A DNA stretch of 64,000 nucleotides from Amycolatopsis solani. GTDB lineage: Bacteria; Actinomycetota; Actinomycetes; Mycobacteriales; Pseudonocardiaceae. The stretch is taken from assembly GCF_033441515.1 (NCBI RefSeq), contig NZ_JAWQJT010000002.1:1736001-1800000 (forward strand), in the 5' to 3' direction. Positions 33,100 through 42,933 of the stretch are shown in pieces. The translations under genes and the position numbers were made by a program. Position 1 is the first letter of the stretch, and the number at the start of each line of letters is the position of its first letter. Below the pieces are notes generated by a model. That model made no database searches and was not told the DNA's origin. It worked only from the letters and a program-made list of their open reading frames with translations.

Positions 33100-34020
33100 G
33101 TGGCACGGGACTTCTACGCCGCGCTCGGGGTCGGCCGGGACGTCGGCACCGAGGAAATCCAGCGGGCGTACCGCAAGCTCGCCCGCGAGAACCACCCGGA
33201 CGTCAACAAGGACCCGAAGGCCGAAGAACGGTTCAAGGAAGTCAGCGAGGCCTACCAGGTGCTGTCCGATCCGGAGCAGCGGCGCAAGTACGACCGGTTC
33301 GGCGCGGACTTCCGGCAGGTGCCCGACGACTGGGAGCAGCGCGTCGGCGCCGGTGCCGGCGCCGGTCCCCGGGGCGGCCGGGTCCGCTACTCCACCTCCG
33401 GCAGCGGGTTCGAGGGGTTCGAAGGGTTCGAGGGCGTCGACATCGAAGACCTGCTCGGCGGTCTCTTCCGCGGCCGCGGGCGGGGCGGCCCGGTCCCGGG
33501 CGCGGACCAGGAGGCCGAGCTCGAGCTGAGCGTCGAGGAGGCCTACCGCGGCGGGCCGCGGCACCTGAACTTCGGCGGCGACCGCGAATACGACGTGAAG
33601 ATCCCGCCGGGCGTGCTCGACGGGCAGCGCATCCGGCTGGCCGGGCAGGGCGGGCAGGGCTCCGGGAATGCCGCCCCCGGTGACCTCTACCTCGTCGTCC
33701 GCATCCGGCCGGACCGCCGGTACCGCCTGGAAGGGCGCGACATCCACGTCGAGCTCCCGGTGACGCCGTCGGAGGCCGCGCTCGGCGCCACGGTCCCGAT
33801 CACCACGCCCGGCGGTGAGGTGAAGGCGCGCGTCGCGGCCGGGTCGTCCAGCGGGCGGCGGCTGCGGCTGCGCGGCGAGGGCATGCCGAACCCGAAGGGC
33901 AAACCGGGCGACCTCTACGCCGAGGTCAAGATCATGGTGCCGAAGCGCCCGAGCAAGCGCGAACGCGAGCTGTACGAAGAGCTCGCCGCGGCGTCCGACT
34001 TCGATCCCAGGAGGACCTGA
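33100..34020 (+). CDS. cbpA: DnaJ co-chaperone without zinc finger (CbpA type)
   Basis: A 306-aa J-domain protein with GTG start. The J domain (residues 1-68) has the HPD motif in [12 protein letters not shown] Gly/Arg/Phe-rich linker includes three GFE repeats (FEGFEGFEG). Then come the two beta-barrel client-binding domains ([39 protein letters not shown]). The four CxxCxGxG zinc repeats of DnaJ are absent, which makes it a type II (CbpA-like) protein. It works with DnaK and GrpE and is followed by a CbpM-like gene, its usual modulator. Confidence 0.93.
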   Translation: MARDFYAALGVGRDVGTEEIQRAYRKLARENHPDVNKDPKAEERFKEVSEAYQVLSDPEQRRKYDRFGADFRQVPDDWEQRVGAGAGAGPRGGRVRYSTSGSGFEGFEGFEGVDIEDLLGGLFRGRGRGGPVPGADQEAELELSVEEAYRGGPRHLNFGGDREYDVKIPPGVLDGQRIRLAGQGGQGSGNAAPGDLYLVVRIRPDRRYRLEGRDIHVELPVTPSEAALGATVPITTPGGEVKARVAAGSSSGRRLRLRGEGMPNPKGKPGDLYAEVKIMVPKRPSKRERELYEELAAASDFDPRRT

Positions 34021-34316
34021 TGGCGCGGTACGTGCTCGTCCGCCCGGCCCGGCTCGACCTCGAGACCGTGGCCGCGCGCACCGGGCTGCACCCCGAGCTG
34101 CTCCGCCGGTTCGCGGCACTCGGCCTGGTGGAGTCGACCCCGGACGCGAACGGGCGCCCGTGCTTCCCACCGTCCACTGTGGCCAGACTGGCCCGGATCC
34201 AGCGGTTGCGCGCCACGCTTTCCCTCAACTACGCCGCGCTCGGGCTGGTGCTCGACCTGCTCGACCGCATCGACGTCCTCGAAGCCCGAGTCAGGAGCCA
34301 CCGGCGATGGACATGA
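34020..34316 (+). CDS. CbpM/MerR-like chaperone modulator
   Basis: A 98-aa protein starting in a TGATG overlap with cbp[29 protein letters not shown] is a MerR-like winged-helix start, and [34 protein letters not shown] resembles the CbpM helices that bind the J domain. HspR repressors, the alternative, have a longer wing and basic C-terminus, which are missing here. It may inhibit CbpA, bind DNA, or both. It overlaps clpB by 10 bp. Confidence 0.78.
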   Translation: MARYVLVRPARLDLETVAARTGLHPELLRRFAALGLVESTPDANGRPCFPPSTVARLARIQRLRATLSLNYAALGLVLDLLDRIDVLEARVRSHRRWT

Positions 34317-36934
34317 GCAAGCTGACCCAGAAGTCGCAGGAAGCACTGCAGGAGGCCCAGAGCGTCGCCGGCCGCCTCGGCCACACCGAAACCGACGGCG
34401 AGCACCTCCTGCTCGCGCTGATCGACCAGCCCGAGGGCCTCGTCCCGCGGTTGCTGGCGCAGACCGGCGCGGACGTCGACGCGCTCCGCGCCGCGGTCGA
34501 GGCGGAGCTCGGCCGGCGGCCGAAGGTGACCGGGCCCGGTGCCACGCCGGGGCAGGTCTACGTCACCCGGCGGCTGGCCGGGCTGCTCGACGCCGCCGAG
34601 CGGGAAGCCCGGCGGCTCAAGGACGAGTACGTCTCCGTCGAGCACCTGGTGCTGGCGCTGGCCGAGGAGGGGTCGAAGTCGGCGGCCGGGCGGCTCCTGC
34701 GCGAGCACGGCGTGACCCGCGACTCGTTCCTGACCGCGCTGACGAAGGTCCGCGGCAACCAGCGCGTCACGTCGGCGACGCCCGAGGGCGCCTACGAGGC
34801 ACTGGAGAAGTACGGCCGCGACCTGGTCGCCGACGGGCGCGCCGGCAAGCTGGACCCGGTGATCGGGCGCGACACCGAGATCCGCCGCGTCGTCCAGATC
34901 CTCTCGCGCAAGACGAAGAACAACCCCGTGCTCGTCGGCGATCCCGGCGTCGGCAAGACCGCCATCGTGGAAGGGCTCGCGCAGCGGATCGTGCGCGGCG
35001 ACGTGCCCGAAGGCCTGCGGGACCGGACGATCTTCTCGCTCGACATGAGCGCGCTCGTGGCCGGGGCCAAGTACCGCGGTGAGTTCGAGGAACGGCTCAA
35101 GGCCGTGCTCGGCGAGGTCAAAGCCGCCGAAGGCCGGATCATCCTGTTCGTCGACGAGCTGCACACGATCGTCGGCGCGGGCGCCACCGAAGGCGCGATG
35201 GACGCGGGCAACATGCTCAAGCCGATGCTGGCCCGCGGCGAACTGCACATGATCGGCGCGACCACCCTGGACGAGTACCGCAAGCACATCGAGAAGGACG
35301 CCGCGCTGGAACGCCGGTTCCAGCCGGTCGTGGTGGACGAACCCGCCGTCGAGGACACCATCTCCATCCTGCGCGGGCTGCGCGAGCGGCTCGAAGTGTT
35401 CCACGGCGTCAAGATCCAGGACGGCGCGCTCGTCGCGGCCGCCACGTTGTCGCACCGCTACATCAGCGACCGGTTCCTGCCGGACAAGGCGATCGACCTC
35501 GTCGACGAGGCTTGCGCGCGGCTGCGCACGGAAATCGACTCGATGCCCGCCGAACTCGACGAGCTGACCCGGCGGCTGACGCGGCTGGAGATCGAAGAGG
35601 CCGCGCTGTCCAAGGAAACCGACAAGGCGAGCAAAGCGCGGCTGGAGGAGCTGCGCCGGGAACTGGCGGACCTGCGGGCCGAAACCGACGCCAAGAAGGC
35701 GCAGTGGGACGCCGAACGCCAGGCGATCCGGCGCGTGCAGGAGCTGCGGTCCGAACTGGAGCGGGTCCGCCACGAAGCCGAAGAGGCAGAACGGAACTAC
35801 GACCTCAACCGCGCCGCCGAACTGCGCTACGGCGAGATCCGCGAACTGGAGCGCCAGCTCGAGGGCGAGGAGGAACGGCTGGCGAGCAAGCAGGGCGAGA
35901 AGCGGCTGCTGCGCGAGGTCGTCACCGAGGACGAGATCGCCGAGATCGTCTCGCAGTGGACCGGCATCCCGGTGTCGCGGCTGCAGGAGGGCGAACGCGA
36001 AAAGCTGCTGCGGCTCGACGAGATCCTGCACGAGCGGGTCGTCGGCCAGGACGAAGCCGTCCGGCTGGTCGCCGACGCGATCATCCGCGCCCGGTCCGGG
36101 ATCCGCGACCCGCGCAAGCCGATCGGGTCGTTCCTCTTCCTCGGCCCGACCGGGGTCGGGAAGACGGAGCTGGCGAAGACGCTCGCCGCGGCGCTGTTCG
36201 ACAGCGAGGACAACATCGTCCGGCTCGACATGAGCGAATACCAGGAGCGGCACACGGTCTCCCGGCTGCTCGGCGCGCCGCCCGGCTACGTCGGCTACGA
36301 CGAGGGCGGCCAGCTCACCGAAGCGGTGCGGCGCAAGCCGTATTCGGTGGTGCTGTTCGACGAGATCGAGAAAGCCCACCCGGACGTGTTCAACACCCTG
36401 CTGCAGGTGCTCGACGACGGCCGGATCACCGACGCGCAGGGCAGGCTGGTCGACTTCCGCAACACCGTGATCATCATGACGTCCAACATCGGCTCGCAGC
36501 ACCTCCTCGACGGGGTCACGTCGTCCGGCGAGATCAAGGCGGAAGCCCGGGACGCCGTGCTGGCGGAGCTGCGGCACCACTTCCGGCCCGAGTTCCTCAA
36601 CCGCCTCGACGACATCGTGCTGTTCACCCCGCTGGGGCTGCCGGAGATCGAGCGGATCGTGGAGCTGCAGTTCGACCAGCTGCGCCGCCGGCTGGCCGAG
36701 CAGGGCGTCACCGTCGAGCTGACCGAAAACGCGCGGCGGTTCATCGCCGAGCGCGGGTTCGACCCCGTGTACGGCGCCCGGCCGCTGCGCCGCTACATCT
36801 CCCACGAGGTCGAGACGCGGATCGGGCGCGCGCTGCTGCGCGGCGAGCTGACCGAGGGGCTGGTGATCGTGGTCGACGCGGCCGACGGCGACCTGACCGT
36901 CGACTTCCGCGGCCCGGCGGAGGAGGCCGCATGA
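34307..36934 (+). CDS. clpB: Disaggregase ClpB (Hsp100)
   Basis: An 875-aa AAA+ chaperone. It has an N-terminal Clp_N double repeat (about residues 1-145), then NBD1 with Walker A GDPGVGKT and sensor regions, a long coiled-coil middle domain (about 405-530, rich in [19 protein letters not shown] heptads), NBD2 with [15 protein letters not shown] and the C-terminal small domain. The middle domain marks it as ClpB rather than ClpA/ClpC. With DnaK, CbpA and GrpE it resolubilises aggregates. ATG 34307 overlaps the CbpM-like gene, and clpB overlaps the thioredoxin gene. Confidence 0.96.
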   Translation: MDMSKLTQKSQEALQEAQSVAGRLGHTETDGEHLLLALIDQPEGLVPRLLAQTGADVDALRAAVEAELGRRPKVTGPGATPGQVYVTRRLAGLLDAAEREARRLKDEYVSVEHLVLALAEEGSKSAAGRLLREHGVTRDSFLTALTKVRGNQRVTSATPEGAYEALEKYGRDLVADGRAGKLDPVIGRDTEIRRVVQILSRKTKNNPVLVGDPGVGKTAIVEGLAQRIVRGDVPEGLRDRTIFSLDMSALVAGAKYRGEFEERLKAVLGEVKAAEGRIILFVDELHTIVGAGATEGAMDAGNMLKPMLARGELHMIGATTLDEYRKHIEKDAALERRFQPVVVDEPAVEDTISILRGLRERLEVFHGVKIQDGALVAAATLSHRYISDRFLPDKAIDLVDEACARLRTEIDSMPAELDELTRRLTRLEIEEAALSKETDKASKARLEELRRELADLRAETDAKKAQWDAERQAIRRVQELRSELERVRHEAEEAERNYDLNRAAELRYGEIRELERQLEGEEERLASKQGEKRLLREVVTEDEIAEIVSQWTGIPVSRLQEGEREKLLRLDEILHERVVGQDEAVRLVADAIIRARSGIRDPRKPIGSFLFLGPTGVGKTELAKTLAAALFDSEDNIVRLDMSEYQERHTVSRLLGAPPGYVGYDEGGQLTEAVRRKPYSVVLFDEIEKAHPDVFNTLLQVLDDGRITDAQGRLVDFRNTVIIMTSNIGSQHLLDGVTSSGEIKAEARDAVLAELRHHFRPEFLNRLDDIVLFTPLGLPEIERIVELQFDQLRRRLAEQGVTVELTENARRFIAERGFDPVYGARPLRRYISHEVETRIGRALLRGELTEGLVIVVDAADGDLTVDFRGPAEEAA

Positions 36935-37377
36935 AGACCGTGACCGTCACCTGCGAACACTGCGGGAAGACCAACCGGATTCCCGCCGCCGCGGACGGAT
37001 CGCCGAAGTGCGGCAACTGCCACCGGCCGCTGCCGTGGGTGGTCGACGCGGGCGACGACGACTTCGCGCAGATCGCCGAACAGGCGAGCCTCCCGGTCCT
37101 CGTCGACCTCTGGGCCACCTGGTGCGGCCCCTGCCGGTCGGTCAGCCCGGCGCTGGACCGGCTCGCCCGCGCGCGGGCCGGGAAGGTGAAGCTCGTCAAG
37201 GTCGACGTCGACCGGGCGACGGCCGTGGCGCGCCGGTTCGAGGTCATGGCCGTGCCGACCCTCCTGGTGCTCCGCGGCGGCGAGGTCGTCCGGCGGCAGG
37301 CGGGCGCGGCTCCGGAGAACGTCCTGCGCGACTGGCTCGACCAAGCACTGAACTCGCCAGAGGAGGCGAAGACGTGA
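36931..37377 (+). CDS. TrxC-type thioredoxin with N-terminal zinc finger
   Basis: A 148-aa protein. Cys8, 11, 27 and 30 in the first 32 residues form a zinc-binding finger as in thioredoxin 2. The catalytic WCGPC is at residues 64-68, and the cis-Pro motif [11 protein letters not shown] follows. Thioredoxin-2 proteins repair oxidised thiols during oxidative stress. The gene overlaps clpB (ATGA) and the zinc-finger gene after it, placing redox repair inside the chaperone operon. Confidence 0.93.
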   Translation: MKTVTVTCEHCGKTNRIPAAADGSPKCGNCHRPLPWVVDAGDDDFAQIAEQASLPVLVDLWATWCGPCRSVSPALDRLARARAGKVKLVKVDVDRATAVARRFEVMAVPTLLVLRGGEVVRRQAGAAPENVLRDWLDQALNSPEEAKT

Positions 37378-37637
37378 CCACGTTCGTCGACCCGCACTTG
37401 GCCCTCGTCCGCGATGTGGTGCCCCGGACGCCCCAGGGCTGCGAGGAATGCCTCGCCGCCGGGACCCCGTGGGTGCACCTGCGGCTGTGCCTGACCTGCG
37501 GCCACGTCGGCTGTTGCGACTCGTCGCCGATGAAGCACGCGAGCCGGCACGCCCACGCCATCGGTCACCCCATCGTGCGCTCGTTCGAGCCCGGGGAGGA
37601 CTGGCGCTGGTGCTACGTGCACGAGGCGTTCGTATGA
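37374..37637 (+). CDS. UBP-type zinc finger protein (ZnF-UBP), 87 aa
   Basis: A small protein with the CxxC...CxxC...C...H pattern of the ubiquitin-hydrolase zinc finger: GCEECLAAG, LRLCLTCGHVGCCDSSPMKH and HAHAIGHPIVRSFEPGEDWRWC. Bacterial copies are often found beside flavoproteins of the kind encoded next. They are thought to bind partner C-termini or nucleotides, but no bacterial function is firmly established to my knowledge. Overlaps of 4 bp on both sides suggest a fixed stoichiometry with the thioredoxin and the flavoprotein. Confidence 0.9.
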   Translation: MTTFVDPHLALVRDVVPRTPQGCEECLAAGTPWVHLRLCLTCGHVGCCDSSPMKHASRHAHAIGHPIVRSFEPGEDWRWCYVHEAFV

Positions 37638-39301
37638 CGCTTCCGGCGCAGGACCTCGTCGAGACCCCGGATCCGCACGGGGCGTTCCCCCGGCTGACGC
37701 GCGAGCAGCTCGAGAAGCTGTCCGCCGCCGGCGAGCGCCGGCCGGTGCGGCCGGGGGAAGTGCTCTACGCGCAAGGGGAAGAGACGACGGACTGGTTCGT
37801 CGTCCTGAGCGGCAAGGTCGCCATCCAGCACCGCGAGGGCGACGACACCAGGACCGTGCGGGTGCACGGGCCGGGGCGGTTCCTCGGCGAGCTGGGCCTG
37901 CTCGAGGGGCAGCCGTCGTTCTTCACCGCCGTCGCCGCGGAACCCGGCGAGGTGCTCGTCATCCCGGTGGACGCGCTGAAGTGGCTGGTGTTCGGCGACC
38001 CGGGCCTCGGCGATCTGATCCTGCACGCCTACTTCGTCCGCCGCGCGCTCATCATCGGCTCCGGCGACGGGCTGCGGATCATCGGCTCGTGCTACTCGCC
38101 GGACACCCGGCGGCTGCTGGAGTTCGTCGCCCGCAACCGCCTGCCGTACCGGCTGGACGACCTCGACCAGGACCACGGGGCCGAGGAGCTGCTGCGCCGG
38201 CTCGGCGTCACCGTCGACGAAACCCCGGTGGTGGTGCTGCCCGGCGCCCGGGTGCTGCGCAACCCCGGCAACGCCGAACTGGCGGCCGCGATGGGGCTCC
38301 GGCACGTGGAACCGCCGGTGGGCGTGCGCGACCTGCTCGTGGTCGGCGCCGGCCCCGGCGGGCTCGCGGCCGTCGTCTACGCGGCGTCCGAAGGACTGGC
38401 GACGTCGGCGTTCGACGCCGTCGCGGCGGGCGGGCAGGCGGGCACGACGTCGCGGATCGAGAACTACCTCGGCTTCCCGTCCGGGATCTCGGGCGCGGAA
38501 CTGGCCGAGCGGTCGCTGATCCAGGCGGACAAGTTCGGGGTCCGGGTCGCCGTCCCGGGCGAGGCGCGCACGCTCGTCCCGAAGGACGGGCTGTACGCGG
38601 TGGGCTTCGACGACGGCACCGAGATCGTCACGCGGACGGTGATCATCGCGAGCGGCGCCCGGTACCGGCGCCTGCCCCTCCCCCGGCTCGACCACCTGGA
38701 AGGCACGTGCCTCTACTACGCCGCGACCCCGCAGGAGGCCCGGCAGTGCCGGGCCGACCCGGTCGCGGTGGTCGGCGGCGGCAACTCCGCGGGGCAGGCC
38801 GCGGTGTTCCTGGCGGAAACCTCCCCCGTGGTGCACCTGCTGGTGCGCGGCGGCGATCTCGGCAAGGACATGTCGCGCTACCTCGTCGACCAGGTCCATG
38901 GACACCCGCGGGTCCGGGTCCACCTGCACACCGAGGTCCGCGAAGTCGTCGAGGACGGCAAGGCGATGGCGGCCGTCGAGGTCGAGGACAACCGCACCCA
39001 CGAGCGGGACCGGCTCGCCGCCCGCGCGTTGTTCGTCTTCATCGGGGCGGCTCCCCACACGGACTGGCTGTCCGGCCACATCGCGCTCGACGACGACGGG
39101 TTCGTGCTCACGGGCGCGGACGTCGGCGGGTTCGCCGACGCCGGGATCTCGCGGGCGCCGTTGCCGCTGGAGACGAGCAGCCCCGGGGTGTTCGCCGTCG
39201 GCGACGTCCGGCACGGCTCGGTGAAGCGGGTCGCCTCGGCGGTCGGCGAGGGTGCCATGGCCGTCCGGCTGGTGCACGAGCACCTCGCGCAGCAACTCTG
39301 A
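37634..39301 (+). CDS. cNMP-binding domain fused to a thioredoxin-reductase-like flavoprotein
   Basis: A 555-aa protein. Residues 20-130 form a cyclic-nucleotide-binding (Crp-type) beta roll: GEVLYAQGEETTDWFVVLSGKVAI and GRFLGELGLLEGQ. Residues 140-225 look like a short glutaredoxin-fold linker, and from about 233 the FAD/NADPH oxidoreductase starts (LLVVGAGPGGLAAVVYAASEG; VAVVGGGNSAGQAAVFLAE; GVFAVGDVRHGSVKRVASAVGEG). The CxxC redox pair of true thioredoxin reductases is missing between the FAD and NADPH motifs (GTCLYYAATPQEARQC). It may reduce the nearby thioredoxin or zinc finger, or use other electrons; ligand and partner are unknown. Confidence 0.9.
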   Translation: MTLPAQDLVETPDPHGAFPRLTREQLEKLSAAGERRPVRPGEVLYAQGEETTDWFVVLSGKVAIQHREGDDTRTVRVHGPGRFLGELGLLEGQPSFFTAVAAEPGEVLVIPVDALKWLVFGDPGLGDLILHAYFVRRALIIGSGDGLRIIGSCYSPDTRRLLEFVARNRLPYRLDDLDQDHGAEELLRRLGVTVDETPVVVLPGARVLRNPGNAELAAAMGLRHVEPPVGVRDLLVVGAGPGGLAAVVYAASEGLATSAFDAVAAGGQAGTTSRIENYLGFPSGISGAELAERSLIQADKFGVRVAVPGEARTLVPKDGLYAVGFDDGTEIVTRTVIIASGARYRRLPLPRLDHLEGTCLYYAATPQEARQCRADPVAVVGGGNSAGQAAVFLAETSPVVHLLVRGGDLGKDMSRYLVDQVHGHPRVRVHLHTEVREVVEDGKAMAAVEVEDNRTHERDRLAARALFVFIGAAPHTDWLSGHIALDDDGFVLTGADVGGFADAGISRAPLPLETSSPGVFAVGDVRHGSVKRVASAVGEGAMAVRLVHEHLAQQL

Positions 39302-39317
39302 CAACCGGAGGATTCCC

Positions 39318-39851
39318 ATGACCACCAGGCTTTCCCACCCACCCCTCACGCTCCCGGAACCGGACCGGCTGATCAGCCGCGCCGCGGACGACTTCACCAT
39401 CAGCTCCACCCTGCACCCCGGGCGCTACACCGTCGTCGCGGTCACCGGGCGGGCGGACGCACCGGCGTTGCGGACCCTCGCGGGGTACCTGGCCGGGCTC
39501 GTCCACGCGGGCGTCCGCCACGTCGTCATCGACCTCTCCAGGGTCGACCGGCCCGGCGACGACCTCCTCGGCCTGCTGCGCCGCTGCGGCGAACGGCTGG
39601 CGGCGGACGGCGGCGCGCTGGAGCTGATCGGGCTGACCCCGCCGGTGCTGTACGAGCTGGACGACGACGCGCTCGCCGAGGTCTTCGCGCGGTACCGCGC
39701 CGCCTTCGAGGGCGGCCGGTGGCACTGGGCGGAACGGCGCTGCCCCCAGGGCTTCGACGGCGTCGCCGAGCCCGGCTCCCCCGCCCGCTTCCGCGCCTTC
39801 GTCGACACCGGCGCCACCGGGCGCGGCGAGCGGTTCGGGCGGCGCCGATGA
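39318..39851 (+). CDS. STAS-like domain protein
   Basis: A 177-aa protein behind a GGAGGA ribosome binding site. The central part resembles a STAS domain: YTVVAVTGRADAPALRTLAGYL, RHVVIDLSRVDRPGDDLLGLLRRCGERL and GALELIGLTPPV. The usual phosphoserine is replaced by Pro/Gly in DRPGDD. A C-terminal extension of about 50 residues, WHWAERRCPQGF, contains a single cysteine. It is probably a signalling adaptor in the stress operon. Its stop overlaps the PrsW-like gene. Confidence 0.65.
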   Translation: MTTRLSHPPLTLPEPDRLISRAADDFTISSTLHPGRYTVVAVTGRADAPALRTLAGYLAGLVHAGVRHVVIDLSRVDRPGDDLLGLLRRCGERLAADGGALELIGLTPPVLYELDDDALAEVFARYRAAFEGGRWHWAERRCPQGFDGVAEPGSPARFRAFVDTGATGRGERFGRRR

Positions 39852-40762
39852 CCACCACCGGCCACCGCGCCCACCGCCGCACGTGGGCGCGGATCTTCGT
39901 GACGGGACTGCTGCTGTGGGTGCTCTCGGTCATCGTGACGTACGCGACCGGCAACCCCAACCTGCTGCCGACGCTCGTGCTGCTCGGCAGTTTCCTGGTG
40001 CCGGTGACGTTCGTGGCGTGGGCGTTCGAGCGCCGTGATTCCGGGGAGATCACCGCCGAACTGGTGTTCCGCACCTTCTTCGTCGGCGGCGTGCTCGGCG
40101 TCCTCGGCGCGTCGGTGCTGGAGGCCTACCTGCTGTACCCGTCGTGGTGGCTCTACGTGGGGGTCGGGCTCATCGAGGAGGCGGTCAAGCTGGCCGCGCT
40201 CGCCCTGCTGACGCGCGGGCTGGCCGTGAAGTCCATGCGGGACGGCATGATCCTGGGCGCGACGGTCGGCTTCGGCTTCTCCGCTTTCGAATCCGCCGGC
40301 TACGCGCTCACGTCGTTGTTCACCACCCGGGGCCTGTCGCTGGACGACCTGGTCACGACCGAATTGCTGCGCGGGCTGCTCGCGCCGGTCGGGCACGGGT
40401 TGTGGACCGCCATCCTCGGCGGGCTGCTGTTCGCGTGGAGCACGCGCGAGCACTTCGTGCTGAGCCTCCGCCTGGCTCTGGCGTTCCTCGGCGTCGCGCT
40501 GCTGCACGCGCTGTGGGACTCCATGTCGGCCATCGCGCTGGTGATCACGCTGGTGCTGTACGGGCAGGTGGCGCAGCTCGAGCCGCGCGGCCTCGTCGTC
40601 CCGCCCGCGGACGTGACGACGGTGTACACGGTGACGACCTGGGCGGGCTTGGGCGTGATCGCCCTGCTCGGCGTGCTGTGGCTGGTGGTACTGGTCCGCC
40701 GGTCGAGGCGGGAACGCCGGGCACCCCAGTGGGCGTACCGCATCCCGGCCGCGCGGTACTGA
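39848..40762 (+). CDS. PrsW-family intramembrane metalloprotease
   Basis: A 304-aa membrane protein with about eight hydrophobic helices. The conserved motifs are visible: GLIEEAVKL (EExxK), GFSAFESAGYAL (FE..), GHGLWTAILGG and the late HALWDSMSA. In Bacillus, PrsW cleaves the anti-sigma factor RsiW to release SigW. A role in releasing a sigma factor under membrane or protein stress would fit this operon, but no cognate anti-sigma gene is in the window. Final gene of the operon; it converges on a STAS gene 10 nt downstream. Confidence 0.85.
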   Translation: MTTTGHRAHRRTWARIFVTGLLLWVLSVIVTYATGNPNLLPTLVLLGSFLVPVTFVAWAFERRDSGEITAELVFRTFFVGGVLGVLGASVLEAYLLYPSWWLYVGVGLIEEAVKLAALALLTRGLAVKSMRDGMILGATVGFGFSAFESAGYALTSLFTTRGLSLDDLVTTELLRGLLAPVGHGLWTAILGGLLFAWSTREHFVLSLRLALAFLGVALLHALWDSMSAIALVITLVLYGQVAQLEPRGLVVPPADVTTVYTVTTWAGLGVIALLGVLWLVVLVRRSRRERRAPQWAYRIPAARY

Positions 40763-40772
40763 ACTCCAGCGC

Positions 40773-41201
40773 TCACGCGCCGCGGGCGGGCGCCGTGATG
40801 GCCCGCCCGATCCCGGCGTGGATGTCGAACCGCCCGACCAGCCCGAGCGCGGTGAGCGGCCGCAGCACGGCCCGCGACGGGCGGGCCAGCCGCATGGGGA
40901 TGCCGGCGTCCCGGAGCGTGAGCCGCGTGTGCTCCAGGACGCCGACACCCCCCGCGCTGAAGAAGCCGATGCGGCCGAAGTCCAGCACCACGAGCCGGTT
41001 GCCGGCCCCCAGCAGGCTCCCGAGCGCGCTACGCAGGTCGGCGAGCCCGACCACGTCCACTTCACCCCCCACCTGCAGCACGGTCACGTCCCGGCGGACC
41101 CGGTAGGTGCACACCCACAGCTCCCGGGGAACCCGCACCGGGAGACAATCCCCCGGACGGGTTCGAACAGACGGTTCGGCGTGGTCTCGCGGCTCGGCCA
41201 T
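40773..41201 (-). CDS. STAS-domain anti-sigma-factor antagonist-like protein
   Basis: A 142-aa protein. From ATG 41201, preceded by AGGAGGG, it shows VTVLQVGGEVDVVGLADLRSAL, NRLVVLDFGRIGFFSAGGVGVLEHT and GIPMRLARPSRAVLRPLTALGL, a complete STAS fold. The phosphorylation-site Ser of SpoIIAA (usually DSSG) is shifted or lost (FFSAGG), as in many actinomycete copies. Such proteins bind HATPase-type anti-sigma factors. A longer frame upstream is not used, judging by the ribosome binding site. Confidence 0.8.
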   Translation of the reverse strand: MAEPRDHAEPSVRTRPGDCLPVRVPRELWVCTYRVRRDVTVLQVGGEVDVVGLADLRSALGSLLGAGNRLVVLDFGRIGFFSAGGVGVLEHTRLTLRDAGIPMRLARPSRAVLRPLTALGLVGRFDIHAGIGRAITAPARGA

Positions 41202-41450
41202 GGCGCGGTTTCCCTCCTGCACGGCGAATCGCCCTTCCGGCGTAGGACGAACTCGCATTCTGCCCAGCCGAGCGCGATCGCTCCTCGTCCTGACGGCGTG
41301 AACATCGGGGCGCCGGTCAGTCCCCCGGAGTCCATCGGCCCTGCGTATCAAGGGTGTACGGCCCCCTCAAGCGCTCGGCAGCGGGCCCACGCCCGGCGGC
41401 TACCGGTGCCAGACTGAAGCACGGAACGTCACCGACTGAGAGGAAACACC

Positions 41451-42098
41451 ATGCCGGTTCGGGCGGTCGTCCTCGACATCGGCGAGACCGTGCTCGACGA
41501 CACGCGCGAATGGCACGCGTGGGCCGACTGGATCGGCGTCGGCAGGCACACGTTCTCGACCGTGCTCGGCGCGGTCACCGCCGCAGGGCGGGACAACGCC
41601 GAAACGTTCCGGTACTTCAAACCGGACTTCGACGTCGCCGCCGAACGGCAACGTCGGGAGGAAACCGGCAACGGCGAGCAGATCGAAGAATCCGACCTCT
41701 ACTCGGACGTCCGCCCCGCGCTCGCCGAGCTCCGGGCCAGCGGGGTCTGGGTCGGGCTGGCCGGCAACCAGACCGCCAGAGCAGGGAGCCTGCTCCGCAA
41801 GCTCGATCTCCCGGTCGACGCCATCGCCACCTCGGCCGAGTGGGGTGTCGCCAAGCCGGATCCCGCCTTCTTCCGGCACGTCGTCGAGCTGGCCAGCGTC
41901 GCTCCCCGCGAACTCCTGTACGTCGGCGACCACCGCGACAACGACGTGGTCGCCGGGCACGGCGCCGGGCTGTGGACAGCCCTGATCCGGCGCGGGCCCT
42001 GGGGGCGCCTGTGGGCTGACGACCCGGCAGTAGAGGCGAACGCCGACTGGGTCATCGACACGCTCACCGAGCTGCCCTGGCTGATCGCTGGAACTTGA
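41451..42098 (+). CDS. HAD-superfamily hydrolase
   Basis: A 215-aa protein behind GAGAGG. HAD motifs: VLDIGETVLDD (I; nucleophile Asp, with Gly where phosphatases often have Asp), VGLAGNQT (II), KPDPAFF with the catalytic Lys (III) and YVGDHRDNDVVAG (IV). It most resembles small phosphatase or dehalogenase-like members. The substrate is unknown. It stands alone between the minus-strand STAS gene and the low-GC block. Confidence 0.85.
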   Translation: MPVRAVVLDIGETVLDDTREWHAWADWIGVGRHTFSTVLGAVTAAGRDNAETFRYFKPDFDVAAERQRREETGNGEQIEESDLYSDVRPALAELRASGVWVGLAGNQTARAGSLLRKLDLPVDAIATSAEWGVAKPDPAFFRHVVELASVAPRELLYVGDHRDNDVVAGHGAGLWTALIRRGPWGRLWADDPAVEANADWVIDTLTELPWLIAGT

Positions 42099-42222
42099 TC
42101 AGTTCACGTCCGTCTGAGCCGCAGCAGTGCTCGGCCATCCACCCTGCCGACCGGCTGACCGTGACCGGGGGACAGTGGCCCTGCTGGCCTGCGTCCGACG
42201 TCGGCCAAGGCGCCGGGCAGCA

Positions 42223-42933
42223 CTACCGGGGCCCTGCGGCATCGAGCAAGGGATCGGGCCTGCCATCGCGGAGATTGAGCCCTTCCCATCGGTCGAGCAG
42301 CCGCCGGATCTGGACAGGATGCAGCCGGCACGCGGTCAGAAACGCTTGAACTTGATGGGGTGTGCGTGGCACCGACGGCGAGCTGGTCAAGTTGTACACC
42401 TGGGAACGACCGATCCCCGCTCGTCTCGACAGTGCCGTCGGATTCAACTCCGACGTCTTCATCGACAGGTACAAGATTTGCGCCAGATCGGCGCCGTTTT
42501 CGACTCGCAGGGCCGCATCCGGCAGCTCTACAAAAGCGCATTTACGCAGTGACCTGCTGTTGCCTGCCGGCGCTGCCAGCTCTGGATGTACAAGGGCCAG
42601 TATGTGTGCGATCAACTGGAGGTCGTTGCCCAGGGAGCACTTGGTGAGCAGTTCGAAACCCTGGAAGTAGGTGAGACCGCGCAAGCCTGAAGCATCGCCT
42701 CCGGCCACCTGCTCGATCTGCGTCGCCTTGATTCCGAAACGTGCCACGTGCTTAAGCAGGCACTCCCAGCCGGTCGAGCCGCCCGAGCGCTCGATACGGA
42801 CCAGCAGCCCGACCTCCGCGGCGACCGATTCGCCGGTGCTCCGCCGAATGGCAGATGTCACCTCCAAGATCGCCCGGCCGAGACTGCTCAGCTGGGCCCT
42901 GCCATTCCCGGGTCGCCGGGCACCCATGCTCAT
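42223..42933 (-). CDS. XRE-type helix-turn-helix regulator in a lower-GC block
   Basis: A 236-aa protein. The C-terminal third contains an XRE-like helix-turn-helix (LNPTALSRRAGIGRSQVYNLTSSPSVPRTPHQVQ, about residues 165-198). The first 150 residues form an alpha-helical region with no recognised domain. ATG 42933 lies in a TGATG overlap with the small membrane-protein gene upstream, so translation of the two is coupled. Base composition is clearly lower in GC than in the flanking genes and codon use is more mixed, suggesting acquisition from elsewhere. Confidence 0.6.
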   Translation of the reverse strand: MSMGARRPGNGRAQLSSLGRAILEVTSAIRRSTGESVAAEVGLLVRIERSGGSTGWECLLKHVARFGIKATQIEQVAGGDASGLRGLTYFQGFELLTKCSLGNDLQLIAHILALVHPELAAPAGNSRSLRKCAFVELPDAALRVENGADLAQILYLSMKTSELNPTALSRRAGIGRSQVYNLTSSPSVPRTPHQVQAFLTACRLHPVQIRRLLDRWEGLNLRDGRPDPLLDAAGPR

